This document shows positions 1 to 8,323 of a stretch of 35,030 nucleotides of DNA, piece by piece. A program made the translations under genes and the position numbers. The notes beneath the pieces were generated by a model. The model did not search any database. It had not been told where the DNA came from and saw only the letters and a list, made by a program, of their open reading frames with translations. Position 1 is the stretch's first letter. Every line of letters begins with the position of its first letter. The stretch comes from CAZDAM01 sp964503595 (GTDB lineage: Bacteria; Muiribacteriota; UBA6191): the NCBI GenBank assembly GCA_964503595.1, contig CAZDAM010000023.1:1-35030 (forward strand), written 5' to 3'.

Positions 1-1
1 G

Positions 2-625
2 AGCGCTGCGGAAGAGCTGTTTTCGGCTCATCCCTATGATCAGGTCTCAATCCGGGATCTGGCGGCTCTTGCCCGGGTGAACTCAGCTATGATTCATTAT
101 TATTTTCGGGGTAAGAAGGAGCTTTATTACGCTTTTCTGGAGCATAGCCTGGGGCCGGTTCTCAAGGAGATGCAGGCGGTTCTGATGCAGCTTGAAGGAT
201 CCTTTGAAAGCCGCAAGGTCCAAGAATATGTGGAGCGCATGATTGAGATTTTTGCCTCCAAGCCCTGGTTTGTGCGGTTTGTCTTCCGTGAGATTCTTCT
301 GGGACAACATGATCTTCAGAAATTTTACGTGAATATCTACGCACGTCACACAGGAGATCTGCTACCAAGACTTCTGGAAGGGGAGCAGAGAAGGGGCCGC
401 TATTCCGAGGATCTGGATACCCGTTTTGCCAGCCTGTCCCTTTTATCGATGATGCTTTTCCCATTCATTGCGGAAGCTCTGGCCGGGCCGGCGTTCGGCA
501 TTGAATATGATGCCCGCTTTCGGGAGAGGCTGGCCAGACACATCGTGAAACTCTTTGAAAACGGGGCCCTGAGGGCTCATTCCGAATCTTCCGAATCAAA
601 GCCAGTCAGTTCGGCAATGGTCTGA
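2..625 (+). CDS. TetR/AcrR-family transcriptional regulator (5' end outside window)
   Basis: The reading frame is already open at base 2, so the gene begins upstream. The visible part starts inside the DNA-binding helix-turn-helix: VSIRDLAALARVNSAMIHYY followed by FRGKKELYYAF is the classic TetR recognition helix and the conserved Y-x-F-x-x-K-x-x-L exit. The remaining roughly 150 residues form the helical ligand-binding and dimerisation domain, including the TetR-typical stretch FVRFVFREIL. A GTG at position 77 is in frame but would cut the HTH in half, so it is not the start. TetR proteins usually repress neighbouring or divergent genes in response to a small ligand; the target lies out of view and no operator was identified. 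Its last 49 bases overlap the convergent nnr gene. The family call is firm; the ligand is unknown. Confidence 0.93.
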   Translation, partial: SAAEELFSAHPYDQVSIRDLAALARVNSAMIHYYFRGKKELYYAFLEHSLGPVLKEMQAVLMQLEGSFESRKVQEYVERMIEIFASKPWFVRFVFREILLGQHDLQKFYVNIYARHTGDLLPRLLEGEQRRGRYSEDLDTRFASLSLLSMMLFPFIAEALAGPAFGIEYDARFRERLARHIVKLFENGALRAHSESSESKPVSSAMV

Positions 626-2118
626 GGAAGCATTTCCAGAAGAGCTTTGACACTCCCACAGTAAGTAGAGTGGGTTTCACTGATCCTCCGGCCCAGAAGG
701 TCCAGAATTAGAACAGCCTGTCGGGCTGCTTCTTCAGCCGGAAACTCCATTGCCAGCAGAGCAGCCATGAGTCCACTGAGAAAATCGCCGGTGCCTCCCT
801 TGGCCAGAGTGGGGTTGGGAGAGCCCAGGAGTTCGAGATTTCCATCAGGAAAGGCAATTAAGGTAGTTGAGGATTTCACAACGAGAACCACATTCCATTC
901 CTGGGCCAGTTCTGAGGCAAGCATGAACTTCCGAGCTTCGGTCTCTTCGGTGGAAATACCGAGAATGACACCAAGCTCTCCGACGTGAGGAGTCAGAATA
1001 GAGGGATTTTTTCGGCGTCCGAACCAGCGGGGGAGATCCTCTTTGGCCCCTGGCAGGGCATGGAGTGCATCGGCATCCAGAATCATGGGGCGGGAATCCT
1101 TTTCCAGAAGCTCCTGGACCAGAACCAGACTCTCAAGATTCCGACCCATACCAGGGCCAATCAGAAGAACATCGGCAGGATGTTTCAGAATATCCTTGAG
1201 GGCCTGATGGGACAGATGTTCCTTCAGACTACAGGGCTGAATCAGAAGCTCGGGTTCGGCAATCTGAATGGCTTGAAGGGTTGATTCATTGCTGATGACA
1301 GACGTTTTCCCGGCTCCCATCAGGTGTGAGCTCAGAGCTGCAAGCCGGATGGCTCCAGGGGAGTGACTGCAGCCCCCGATGGCGAGTACATGGCCAAAGG
1401 TTCCTTTGTGCCCCCAGGGAAGACGGGGAGGCAGCAGGGGAATTTCTTCGGGAATCCAGAAGGGCAGGTTTTTGGGGAGACCCTCAAGCTGAATGCCAAT
1501 TGGCTCCACGATCAGCTGGCCGCTATGAATTGACCCCGGATTCAGAAAATGTCCCTGCTTGGGACATTGCAGAGCGATAGTGAAATCGGCCTGAATGACA
1601 TGCCCCAGGATTTCTCCGGTGTCAGCATCAATACCTGAGGGAATATCGATGGACACCACAAATTCAGCATCGGAGCACTGATTGATGATTTCAGTATGGA
1701 GTTCGTCCAGGTCCCGATTGAGGCCAATTCCGAAAATAGCATCAACAACGACGCTATAGCGATCGGAGCGAAAATGGGCGGTTTCGATGAATTCCAGACC
1801 GCAGGTTTCAGCAATCCGGCACATCTGACGAGCCGAGTCGGTCTTGGGCTTGGCGGTCTGGATGATGTGAACACCAATGCCAAGCATATGCAGATGGCGG
1901 GCACAGACATAGCCATCGCCTCCGTTGTTCCCCGGACCGCATACAACGGCTGCCAGAGCCTTATCCCCAGAAGTATCCATTCTTTCCGTCAGAAGACGGG
2001 CAATCACGCGGGCACAGGCCAGACCGGCGCTTTCCATCAGAAGAAGGGCTGGAACCCCTGCTTCTTCAATGGTTCTCTGATCACAGTTCTGCATGAGTTC
2101 GCGGGTAAGGATCTGCAC
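577..2118 (-). CDS. nnr: Bifunctional NAD(P)H-hydrate epimerase / ADP-dependent NAD(P)HX dehydratase
   Basis: Repairs hydrated (damaged) NADH and NADPH: the N-terminal epimerase interconverts R and S forms of NAD(P)HX and the C-terminal kinase-fold domain dehydrates the S form using ADP. The 513 residues fit the fused family length. The N-terminal YjeF_N domain (about 1-210) shows GPGNNGGDGY near residue 61 and SIDIPSGIDADTG near 156. The C-terminal carbohydrate-kinase-like domain (about 235-500) shows GPGMGR at 321, LDADAL at 347, TPHVGE at 376 and the nucleotide-site motif KGGTGDFLSG at 440 with the expected catalytic Asp445. The start is GTG at 2118, preceded by AGGAG five bases away. It is divergent from the FMN reductase at 2201 (82-base gap) and its 3' end overlaps the TetR gene. 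Both domains look intact. Confidence 0.95.
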   Translation of the reverse strand: MQILTRELMQNCDQRTIEEAGVPALLLMESAGLACARVIARLLTERMDTSGDKALAAVVCGPGNNGGDGYVCARHLHMLGIGVHIIQTAKPKTDSARQMCRIAETCGLEFIETAHFRSDRYSVVVDAIFGIGLNRDLDELHTEIINQCSDAEFVVSIDIPSGIDADTGEILGHVIQADFTIALQCPKQGHFLNPGSIHSGQLIVEPIGIQLEGLPKNLPFWIPEEIPLLPPRLPWGHKGTFGHVLAIGGCSHSPGAIRLAALSSHLMGAGKTSVISNESTLQAIQIAEPELLIQPCSLKEHLSHQALKDILKHPADVLLIGPGMGRNLESLVLVQELLEKDSRPMILDADALHALPGAKEDLPRWFGRRKNPSILTPHVGELGVILGISTEETEARKFMLASELAQEWNVVLVVKSSTTLIAFPDGNLELLGSPNPTLAKGGTGDFLSGLMAALLAMEFPAEEAARQAVLILDLLGRRISETHSTYCGSVKALLEMLPQTIAELTGFDSEDSE

Positions 2119-2200
2119 GTCTTCTCCTGATCCAGACGGTGGCGGCGAGGCCTGAAATGGCCTAGAATAGGAGGCTATCGTAACATATCAGGAGAAGCCC

Positions 2201-2767
2201 ATGCAGGAATTACCCATTGTCATCATCAGCGGTTCCAACCGCCCCAATAATATGACCCGCAAAATTGTGGAACTGATTCGGCCCATGTATGAGGCCCAGA
2301 ACGTTCCCGTGGAAATTCTGGATCTGTGCGAACTGCCGGCTTCCATGTATAACCCTGAAAGCTATGGAGATAAGCCGGAAGAACTGAAACCATTCACAGA
2401 TAAAATCCTGGGCGCCAAGGGTATTGTAGTGGTAACCCCGGAATATAACGGCAGCATGCCGGGGTCCTTGAAATACTTTATTGATATGCTGCCTTTTCCG
2501 GAAAGCTTTGAGCACCGCTGTGTGGCCTTTATCGGAATTGCTGCCGGCATCTGGGGTGGACTCCGTCCGGTTGAGCACCTCCAGCATGTTTTTGGCTACC
2601 GCAATGCTTTCATTTACCCTAACCGGGTCTTCCTCCCCAAGATCTACGATATTTTCAAGGATCCGGAGGCTTTCAAATCTGATCTGGCCTGGCAGCTTCT
2701 GGGCGAGCAGGCCGAAGGTTTTGTCCGTTTTGCCCGCGCCATTGCGGACATGAAAAACAAGGCATGA
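2201..2767 (+). CDS. NAD(P)H-dependent FMN reductase (flavodoxin-like fold)
   Basis: A 188-residue single-domain flavoprotein of the NADPH-dependent FMN reductase / quinone reductase family, which transfers electrons from NAD(P)H through bound FMN to quinones, azo compounds or free flavin. The phosphate-binding loop is near the N-terminus (IISGSNRPNNMTRKI, residues 8-22), and the family hallmark TPEYNGSMPGSLKYFID lies at residues 79-95. The ATG has AGGAG seven bases upstream. The stop overlaps the start of the radical SAM gene in an ATGA, so the two are probably co-translated; a flavin reductase could supply electrons to that enzyme, but this is inference. The physiological acceptor cannot be read from sequence. 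Confidence 0.9.
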   Translation: MQELPIVIISGSNRPNNMTRKIVELIRPMYEAQNVPVEILDLCELPASMYNPESYGDKPEELKPFTDKILGAKGIVVVTPEYNGSMPGSLKYFIDMLPFPESFEHRCVAFIGIAAGIWGGLRPVEHLQHVFGYRNAFIYPNRVFLPKIYDIFKDPEAFKSDLAWQLLGEQAEGFVRFARAIADMKNKA

Positions 2768-4221
2768 ATTTCAGGGGACTTTGGCAGAAGTGGCAGAATA
2801 GAAAACCGGAGGGAGAAGTCCCGTCAGCCCCTGCCGTTATCAGACAGAAGCCGACAATTCTCTGCCTTTGCCCGTCCTGGGGACTGGAAATGCCCCCGAT
2901 TGCCCTTGGAGTGCTGAAAACGGCTTTGAAGGCCCAGGGTCGGGATTTGATCATTCGGGATCTTAATCTTGAGACCTGGCTGATGCTTGGTGATGATCAG
3001 TTCTGGGATAAATCCTCCCTTCACTGGTGGACCAATCCCAAACTCTATGCGGAAGAACTGTTTCCTCGTCTGGATCCGATTCTTGAGCGTTTCAGTGATG
3101 ATCTGGCCTATGGGCCCTGGGAAGTGATTGCCTTTTCGATCATGTCCAGCACGGTGTTTTTCACGAATCAGCTTGTGGAAAGAATCAAGCTGAAAATGCC
3201 AGGAAAAATCATCGTGGCCGGGGGTCCCTGTCTGGCCTTTCGTCAGGAGAGAGCCCGCTTGAGAACTGACTTTGATTTTTTTGTCATTGGTGAGGGAGAG
3301 GAATCCTTCAGCGAGCTTCTGGACTATCTGGAATGTCGCCGTCCTGACCTGCCCCAAGGGGTTTACAACACGCGGGAAATGAGTCGGGATCTGCCATTTC
3401 GCCAGATGAATTCCATGTCAGCCTATACGGTTCCGGATTATTCGGATCTGATGCTTTCCCGCTACCAGCAGAAAAGCATGCCTGTGATTTTTACCCGAAG
3501 CTGTCTTTTCAACTGCCGTTTCTGTGCGGACTATGCCTCAATGGGGCCTTTTCGCAAAACAACAGCAGAGCGCATCTTTGAAAATCTGGATGCCTTTTAT
3601 CGGGAGGGTTACCGTTTTTTCTGGTTCAACGATCTTCTGATCAACGGGATTACCAGTGAACTCAGGGAAGTCTGCCTCAGATTTGAATCCATGGGACGGC
3701 GTTTTGAATGGATTGCCCTGGCCACTCCCAATCGACAGCTGAAAACAGAAGATCTGGAAATCTTCAGAAGAAACGGGCTTCTGACCTTGAACTTCGGGCT
3801 GGAAAGTGGTTCTGCCAAAGTGATGAAGCTGATGAAGAAAGGCTTTAATGTGGAACAGGCCGAAGAAGGACTGAAGCGGGTTCATACGGCCGGCATCAAT
3901 ACCCAGCTCAATATCATTGTTGGCTTTCCTGGAGAAACCGAGGAAGACTTTCAGATGACCCTTGAGTTCCTGGAACGCAACCGCCACCACATCAGCGGCT
4001 TTACTTCTGTGAACGCCTGTGTTTTGCTCCCAGGCTCGGAAATTGCCCTCCATCCGGAAAAGTTCAGAATCCAGTGGGATGAAGGAATGGATATGCAGAC
4101 GGAGTGGTATATACCGGGAGAAAACAGTCTTGAGATTCGCCGGGATCGCCTGGAAAGGGTCCTTGAGTGGATTGAAAAGAGGGGTTATGGGATTTATTCC
4201 AACAACAAAAGCACCACCTGA
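2764..4221 (+). CDS. B12-binding-domain radical SAM protein
   Basis: A 485-residue protein with the architecture of the cobalamin-binding radical SAM superfamily (BchE/methyltransferase-like). Residues about 30-195 resemble the B12-binding Rossmann domain (PPIALGVLKTALK; VIAFSIMSSTVFFTNQLV; IIVAGGPCLAF; FFVIGEGEESF), though the classical DxHxxG cobalamin-ligand motif is not apparent, as in many members of this group. The radical SAM barrel follows with the 4Fe-4S ligands in CLFNCRFC (Cys247, Cys251, Cys254) and the barrel signatures LNFGLESGSAKVMKLMKKG and IIVGFPGETEEDF. Such enzymes methylate, cyclise or rearrange unactivated carbons; the substrate here is unknown. The start overlaps the FMN reductase stop (ATGA), and its 3' end overlaps the HutG-like gene by 35 bases, suggesting one operon. 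Confidence 0.9.
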   Translation: MNFRGLWQKWQNRKPEGEVPSAPAVIRQKPTILCLCPSWGLEMPPIALGVLKTALKAQGRDLIIRDLNLETWLMLGDDQFWDKSSLHWWTNPKLYAEELFPRLDPILERFSDDLAYGPWEVIAFSIMSSTVFFTNQLVERIKLKMPGKIIVAGGPCLAFRQERARLRTDFDFFVIGEGEESFSELLDYLECRRPDLPQGVYNTREMSRDLPFRQMNSMSAYTVPDYSDLMLSRYQQKSMPVIFTRSCLFNCRFCADYASMGPFRKTTAERIFENLDAFYREGYRFFWFNDLLINGITSELREVCLRFESMGRRFEWIALATPNRQLKTEDLEIFRRNGLLTLNFGLESGSAKVMKLMKKGFNVEQAEEGLKRVHTAGINTQLNIIVGFPGETEEDFQMTLEFLERNRHHISGFTSVNACVLLPGSEIALHPEKFRIQWDEGMDMQTEWYIPGENSLEIRRDRLERVLEWIEKRGYGIYSNNKSTT

Positions 4222-5026
4222 AATCCTGGATTTTCAACCAGCAGAGAGCAGGCAGCTAAGACCGGTTTTGATCAGTGTGCCGCATTCTGGCGAGGAAATC
4301 CCGGATTTTCTGAGTCAAATAGCTGCTGGAGAATGGGTCTCTGGAAATATCGACTGTGACTGGTTTGTACATCAGATTTATGATTTTGCCCCTTTGATGG
4401 GAATGGAGCTGGTGCGGGCCAGAGCTTCTCGGTTTGTGGTCGATCTGAATCGCCCTCTTCCGGATGAAGAGCCATTATATCCGGGTTCAGATCGCATCAG
4501 TGGCGTTCTGCCGACTCATACCTTTGACAGAAAGCCGATTTATCTTGAGGATAAAAGGCCGGATGAGGTTGATTTTCAGAGGCGGATTCAGATCTATTAT
4601 CAGCCATATTATGAGTTTTTGCGTTTTCGTCTTGAAGAATTGGCCAGACATTTTGGAACAGTTCTTTTTTGGGACGCCCACAGCATTGCTCCAGTGGTGA
4701 AATCCATCCGTGAGGAACCCTTTGAGCATTTTAATTTTTCCAATCGTGATGGCCTGACCTGCCCTTTGGAATGGCTGGAAAGACTGAAACTTGTAGCGCT
4801 GGATCATGGCTATACAGCAACGATCAATCACCCTTTCAGGGGGGGGAACCTGACCCGTAGTATGGGTAGTATCCGTCCGGAAATCCTTTCTTTGCAGCTG
4901 GAGCTTTCCCAGGCAACTTATCTGAAAGAAAACAATCGGGTGGATCCAGGTAAACTCAGGAAGTTGCAGCTCACGCTCAAGGAAATCTTGAGTGAAGCCG
5001 CAGTTCTGGTAGAATCGTACCTATGA
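4187..5026 (+). CDS. hutG: N-formylglutamate amidohydrolase (HutG-type)
   Basis: Hydrolyses N-formyl-L-glutamate to glutamate and formate, the last step of the five-step histidine degradation route. Family motifs are intact: VLISVPHSGEEIP near the N-terminus (zinc-site HSG), RFVVDLNRPLPDE, VLFWDAHSI and NHPFRGGNLTRSMG. The frame is open further upstream inside the radical SAM gene, but the ATG at 4187 is chosen because AAAGAGGGG lies just before it and it gives 279 residues, normal for the family. The next gene, hutF, makes exactly this enzyme's substrate and overlaps its stop (ATGA at 5023), so the pair forms a working two-step module. The symbol hutG is used for this enzyme by convention; unrelated formiminoglutamases share the name. 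Confidence 0.93.
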   Translation: MGFIPTTKAPPEILDFQPAESRQLRPVLISVPHSGEEIPDFLSQIAAGEWVSGNIDCDWFVHQIYDFAPLMGMELVRARASRFVVDLNRPLPDEEPLYPGSDRISGVLPTHTFDRKPIYLEDKRPDEVDFQRRIQIYYQPYYEFLRFRLEELARHFGTVLFWDAHSIAPVVKSIREEPFEHFNFSNRDGLTCPLEWLERLKLVALDHGYTATINHPFRGGNLTRSMGSIRPEILSLQLELSQATYLKENNRVDPGKLRKLQLTLKEILSEAAVLVESYL

Positions 5027-6393
5027 AAAATATCAAGGCCAGACATCTGTTTGATGGAGAACAGTGGCGGGAAAACGTACTCATGGCGATCAGTCAGGAG
5101 GGACGGATCCTGTCTTTAGATGCCGCAACAGACAGCATTGAAACCGATTATGAATTTGACTGGGTGATTCCCGGGTTTGCCAACGGTCATTCCCATGCCT
5201 TTCAGCGGGCAATGGCTGGCCTAGCTGAAGTGGCTTCTCCCAATCGAACAGACTCTTTCTGGACCTGGCGGGAGAATATGTACGGTCTGGTCCGGGATCT
5301 GGACCCCAAAGGCTTCGGTGCCATTGCAAATCTTCTGTTCTGTGAGGCTCTGGAGTCCGGCTATACCTCAATTGCCGAATTTCATTATGTTCATCATAAA
5401 CCGGACGGTATGCCGTATGACCCTTTGAGCATGATGAGCATCAAGGTTGCCCAGGCGGCAGTAAATGCTGGAATCCAGCTGACTCTTCTGCCGGTACTTT
5501 ACCGTCAGGGAGGATTTGGCAAGGGACTGGGAATTTCCCAGAAGGCGTTTGGATTTCCAAGTTTTGAAGCCTGGAAGGACTTCACCCTGCATCTGAAAAG
5601 GGAGCTTCCTCCAGGAACAGTACTTGGAGCTGCTCTTCATAGTGTCAGAGCTGTAAATCTTCCTGAGATTGAGGCTTTTGCCAGCGATGAAAACCTCAAA
5701 TCCATGCCTCTTCATATCCATGTTGCCGAGCAGGTAAGAGAGGTTGAAGAGTGCGAGGAATACTATGGAATGAGCCCCGCAAAGCTTCTGATGCAGGCTG
5801 GAGCGGCGGCGTCCAACTGGACCTGGATTCACGGAACCCATATTACCGAAGAGGAAATGGTTCAGATGGTGAACCGTCGGGTCATTCTTGGTCTCTGCCC
5901 TACTACGGAAGCCAATCTTGGTGATGGAATCCCGCTTCTGCCTGAATGGCTGAATCTGGGTGGGCGCATGACCATCGGTTCGGATTCCAATATCCGTCTG
6001 GATCCTTTTGAGGAACTCCGCCTTCTGGAATATGCCCAGCGTCTGACTCGCCATCGAAGAATCTGTAATCTTCTCAAAGGTGTGGATTCCAATGGCCTTT
6101 CTCTGGCAAGAGTCTGCTATAGCGGGGCTGCTGACAGCCTGGGGCGACCGGGTATTGGGCAGCTTCGAGTCGGTTCTTCGGCAGATTTCATCGTTCTTGA
6201 TTCCGATCATCCCATGCTGAAACACACAAATTCCGAGCAGGCCTGGGATCGGATCATCTTTGGTGGCAGCCGCGAAGTGATTGAGCATGTATTCTGTCGG
6301 GGACAGCAGGTGGTCAAGAGTCGTCGGCATATTCGCAGTGAAGAAATCCGCCGTCAATGGCGGGAATGGTTCAAAAATCGCAGTGGGCACTGA
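5023..6393 (+). CDS. hutF: Formimidoylglutamate deiminase
   Basis: Converts N-formimidoyl-L-glutamate to N-formyl-L-glutamate and ammonia, feeding the adjacent HutG. It is an amidohydrolase-superfamily enzyme of 456 residues, the normal length. The metal site is complete: GHSHAFQRAMAG (His56, His58) on the first strand, LHIHVAEQ, then WIHGTH, and TIGSDSN carrying the catalytic Asp. The C-terminal composite strand region closes with SADFIVLDSDHPML, typical of the superfamily. The NxHSHAFQRAMAG signature is specific to HutF rather than to atrazine/adenosine-type deaminases. The start ATG overlaps the hutG stop. No hutH, hutU or hutI lies in the window, so the upper pathway must be elsewhere if present. 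Its 3' end overlaps the alanine racemase start by 11 bases. Confidence 0.95.
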   Translation: MKNIKARHLFDGEQWRENVLMAISQEGRILSLDAATDSIETDYEFDWVIPGFANGHSHAFQRAMAGLAEVASPNRTDSFWTWRENMYGLVRDLDPKGFGAIANLLFCEALESGYTSIAEFHYVHHKPDGMPYDPLSMMSIKVAQAAVNAGIQLTLLPVLYRQGGFGKGLGISQKAFGFPSFEAWKDFTLHLKRELPPGTVLGAALHSVRAVNLPEIEAFASDENLKSMPLHIHVAEQVREVEECEEYYGMSPAKLLMQAGAAASNWTWIHGTHITEEEMVQMVNRRVILGLCPTTEANLGDGIPLLPEWLNLGGRMTIGSDSNIRLDPFEELRLLEYAQRLTRHRRICNLLKGVDSNGLSLARVCYSGAADSLGRPGIGQLRVGSSADFIVLDSDHPMLKHTNSEQAWDRIIFGGSREVIEHVFCRGQQVVKSRRHIRSEEIRRQWREWFKNRSGH

Positions 6394-7504
6394 AAATCCT
6401 CGGACCTGGCTGGAAATTTCCCGTCTGGCCTTGCTTAAAAATCTTCAGATCCATCAGAAAAGAGTCATTTCTGGCACAGAAGTGGCGGCTGTTCTGAAAG
6501 CCAATGCCTATGGGCACGGGATGGAAATCGTCAGCCGGATACTTTGGGATGCCGGGATGAAATGGTTCTGTGTGGATTCCTCTTGCGAGGCCCTTGAGCT
6601 TTCCCTGCTTCATCCGGAAGCCTCCATTCTGGTCATGGGTATGCTGATGCCTGAAGAAATTCAGAGTCTTCCGGAAAACTGCCGCATGGTGCTGTATTCT
6701 CTGGAAGATCTGGATGCTCTCAGCAAAAGAGAAATTCCTCTGAAGGTGCATCTGAAGATTGAAACCGGGCTGAATCGCCTAGGAATCCGCCCGGAAAATC
6801 TACCGGATTTTCTGGCCAGACTCAAGCAGATTGCAGGGGTGGAACTGGAAGGGGCGTATACTCATCTGGCAAACGTCGAGGACACGCTTGATGAGACTTT
6901 CTTTCATTATCAGCTCAAGAGGTTCTCCGAAGCCAGTTCGCATCTTCCTCCCAAGACCTTGAAGCACATAGCAGCTTCTGCCGCGGGGCTTCTACACCCC
7001 GAGGTCTGCCGGGGGCTGATTCGTACCGGGATTTCCCTTTATGGATGTCATGCTTCCTGGAAAAGCTACCTCTCATTGCGGGAGCGGGGAGTGGATTCCT
7101 CATTAAGACCGGTTCTGAGTCTGCGTTGCCGTCTGGCTCAGGTACGGAGGGTCAAGGCCGGGGAGTATGTTGGCTATGGACTGACTCACCGGTTTTTGCA
7201 TGATGGCTTTGTCGGAGTTCTCCCGGTTGGTTATGCCGATGGTTATCCCCGCCTGGCAGGACTGGGGGGAGAAGTGCTGATTCGCGGTCAGCGCTGCCCG
7301 ATTGTGGGCAGAGTGGCTATGAATATGATGATGGTGGAAGTCTCGCATCTTCCTGGTTTGAAACGTTATGAAGAAGTCACTCTGTTTGGCTGTCAGGGAG
7401 ATGACTGTATCTACGTGGAAGAGATTGCCGAACGGGCTTCCACGATTCACTATGAGATTCTGGCCGGGATGAGCCCCCATCTGCCGCGCCGGGAAGTGGC
7501 ATGA
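6383..7504 (+). CDS. alr: Alanine racemase (PLP-dependent)
   Basis: Interconverts L- and D-alanine for peptidoglycan synthesis. The GTG at 6383 is chosen as start because it gives 373 residues with the PLP lysine at 39 (VLKANAYGHG) and the catalytic tyrosine at 265 (VGYGLTHR), the same numbers as in the well-studied Geobacillus enzyme; an earlier frame-open stretch lies inside hutF. Other family motifs are THLANVED, IRTGISLYG (PLP-ring arginine), LPVGYADGYPR and the C-terminal HYEILAGMSPHLPRR. One oddity: the usual [CSA]MDQ motif reads AMNM at 312-315, so the conserved Asp is Asn. No strong Shine-Dalgarno sequence precedes the GTG, consistent with coupling to hutF. Its stop overlaps the next start (ATGA). 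Confidence 0.93.
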   Translation: MGTENPRTWLEISRLALLKNLQIHQKRVISGTEVAAVLKANAYGHGMEIVSRILWDAGMKWFCVDSSCEALELSLLHPEASILVMGMLMPEEIQSLPENCRMVLYSLEDLDALSKREIPLKVHLKIETGLNRLGIRPENLPDFLARLKQIAGVELEGAYTHLANVEDTLDETFFHYQLKRFSEASSHLPPKTLKHIAASAAGLLHPEVCRGLIRTGISLYGCHASWKSYLSLRERGVDSSLRPVLSLRCRLAQVRRVKAGEYVGYGLTHRFLHDGFVGVLPVGYADGYPRLAGLGGEVLIRGQRCPIVGRVAMNMMMVEVSHLPGLKRYEEVTLFGCQGDDCIYVEEIAERASTIHYEILAGMSPHLPRREVA

Positions 7505-8301
7505 AGATCTGGGTTTTTCTGATTCTGAATACTTTGCTCCTGGCGAATCCCGGCCTTTATGATCTGGAAAGAGCCTTTCGGCGTGAGCCGGAGAACATTC
7601 TGGTGGTGCGTCATCTTCTTCGGGCCTATGAGCGTCTGAATCGCCATCAGGATGTTGTCAAAACGTCTCTCTGGCTTTTCGAGCGTGAGAGTATCTCTTC
7701 GGAAGAAACCGAGGCAGGAGCGCGGGCAGCTTTCCTTCTTTCGGATCGAAAGAATGTCTGGAAACTCTGTTCCGGTGAACCCAAGTCCTCCATTTGCAGG
7801 GAACTTCTGGCTCAGATCCCTCAGGATGAAGTGTTGCTTTATCGCGGTGAAGGGAGTCCTGATCATTTGATCCAGGCTCTTCAGAAAAGCTCTCTGAAGA
7901 CTTTGAATCCCAGGGTTCAGGCCAGTGTAGCCCGTTCGCTTTCAAGTTCGGGCTATCTGATGATGGCTTCCCATCTGGGGCAGGAAAGTCCTTATCTTCC
8001 TGCTTCTTTGAAATGTGCTTCCCGTATTCATGGGGAGCAGAATGAATGTGCTGGAGATGCCCTTAGGGGACTCTGGCAGCTTCCCGCAGGAAAAACGGAT
8101 GTGGAAAAAGCCGAAATCCTGCTTGCCGAAGGAGTTTTGCGCTATAGTCTGGGAGGGGTCCAAAGTTTGAAACCCTATCTTAGACGTGCCCAGGCCCTGA
8201 TGCAGAATCCTCTGGCCATTGAATTCAGCTCCCAATGGGCTGCCCTGATGTATTCAGGCAAACCGGCCAGCATTGACATTACGATCCGGCCTCAGAATTA
8301 G
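7501..8301 (+). CDS. Exported protein of unknown function, helical-repeat-like
   Basis: I do not recognise this 266-residue protein. The N-terminus MKIWVFLILNTLLLANP has the shape of a short Sec signal peptide. The mature part is largely helical, with pairs of helices of about 15 residues (LERAFRREPENILVVRHLL, RAYERLNRHQDVVKTSLWLF; later LLAEGVLRYSLGGVQSLKPY) that resemble degenerate tetratricopeptide repeats. Four cysteines occur in the middle (WKLCSGEPKSSICREL; LKCASRIHGEQNECAG) in two pairs that could form periplasmic disulfides. It starts in an ATGA overlap with alr, so it is co-translated with it; an envelope role is a guess from the signal peptide and this context only. Confidence 0.75.
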   Translation: MKIWVFLILNTLLLANPGLYDLERAFRREPENILVVRHLLRAYERLNRHQDVVKTSLWLFERESISSEETEAGARAAFLLSDRKNVWKLCSGEPKSSICRELLAQIPQDEVLLYRGEGSPDHLIQALQKSSLKTLNPRVQASVARSLSSSGYLMMASHLGQESPYLPASLKCASRIHGEQNECAGDALRGLWQLPAGKTDVEKAEILLAEGVLRYSLGGVQSLKPYLRRAQALMQNPLAIEFSSQWAALMYSGKPASIDITIRPQN

Positions 8302-8323
8302 GCCATTTACCAAGGAATTTTTT

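Noticed and set aside
4019..4186. Upstream extension of the HutG-like gene
   Set aside because: It overlaps the radical SAM coding region, adds no family residues, and ATG 4187 has a clear ribosome binding site and gives normal length.
6281..6382. Upstream extension of alanine racemase to an ATG inside hutF
   Set aside because: The extra residues lack family similarity; GTG 6383 places Lys39 and Tyr265 at the canonical numbers.
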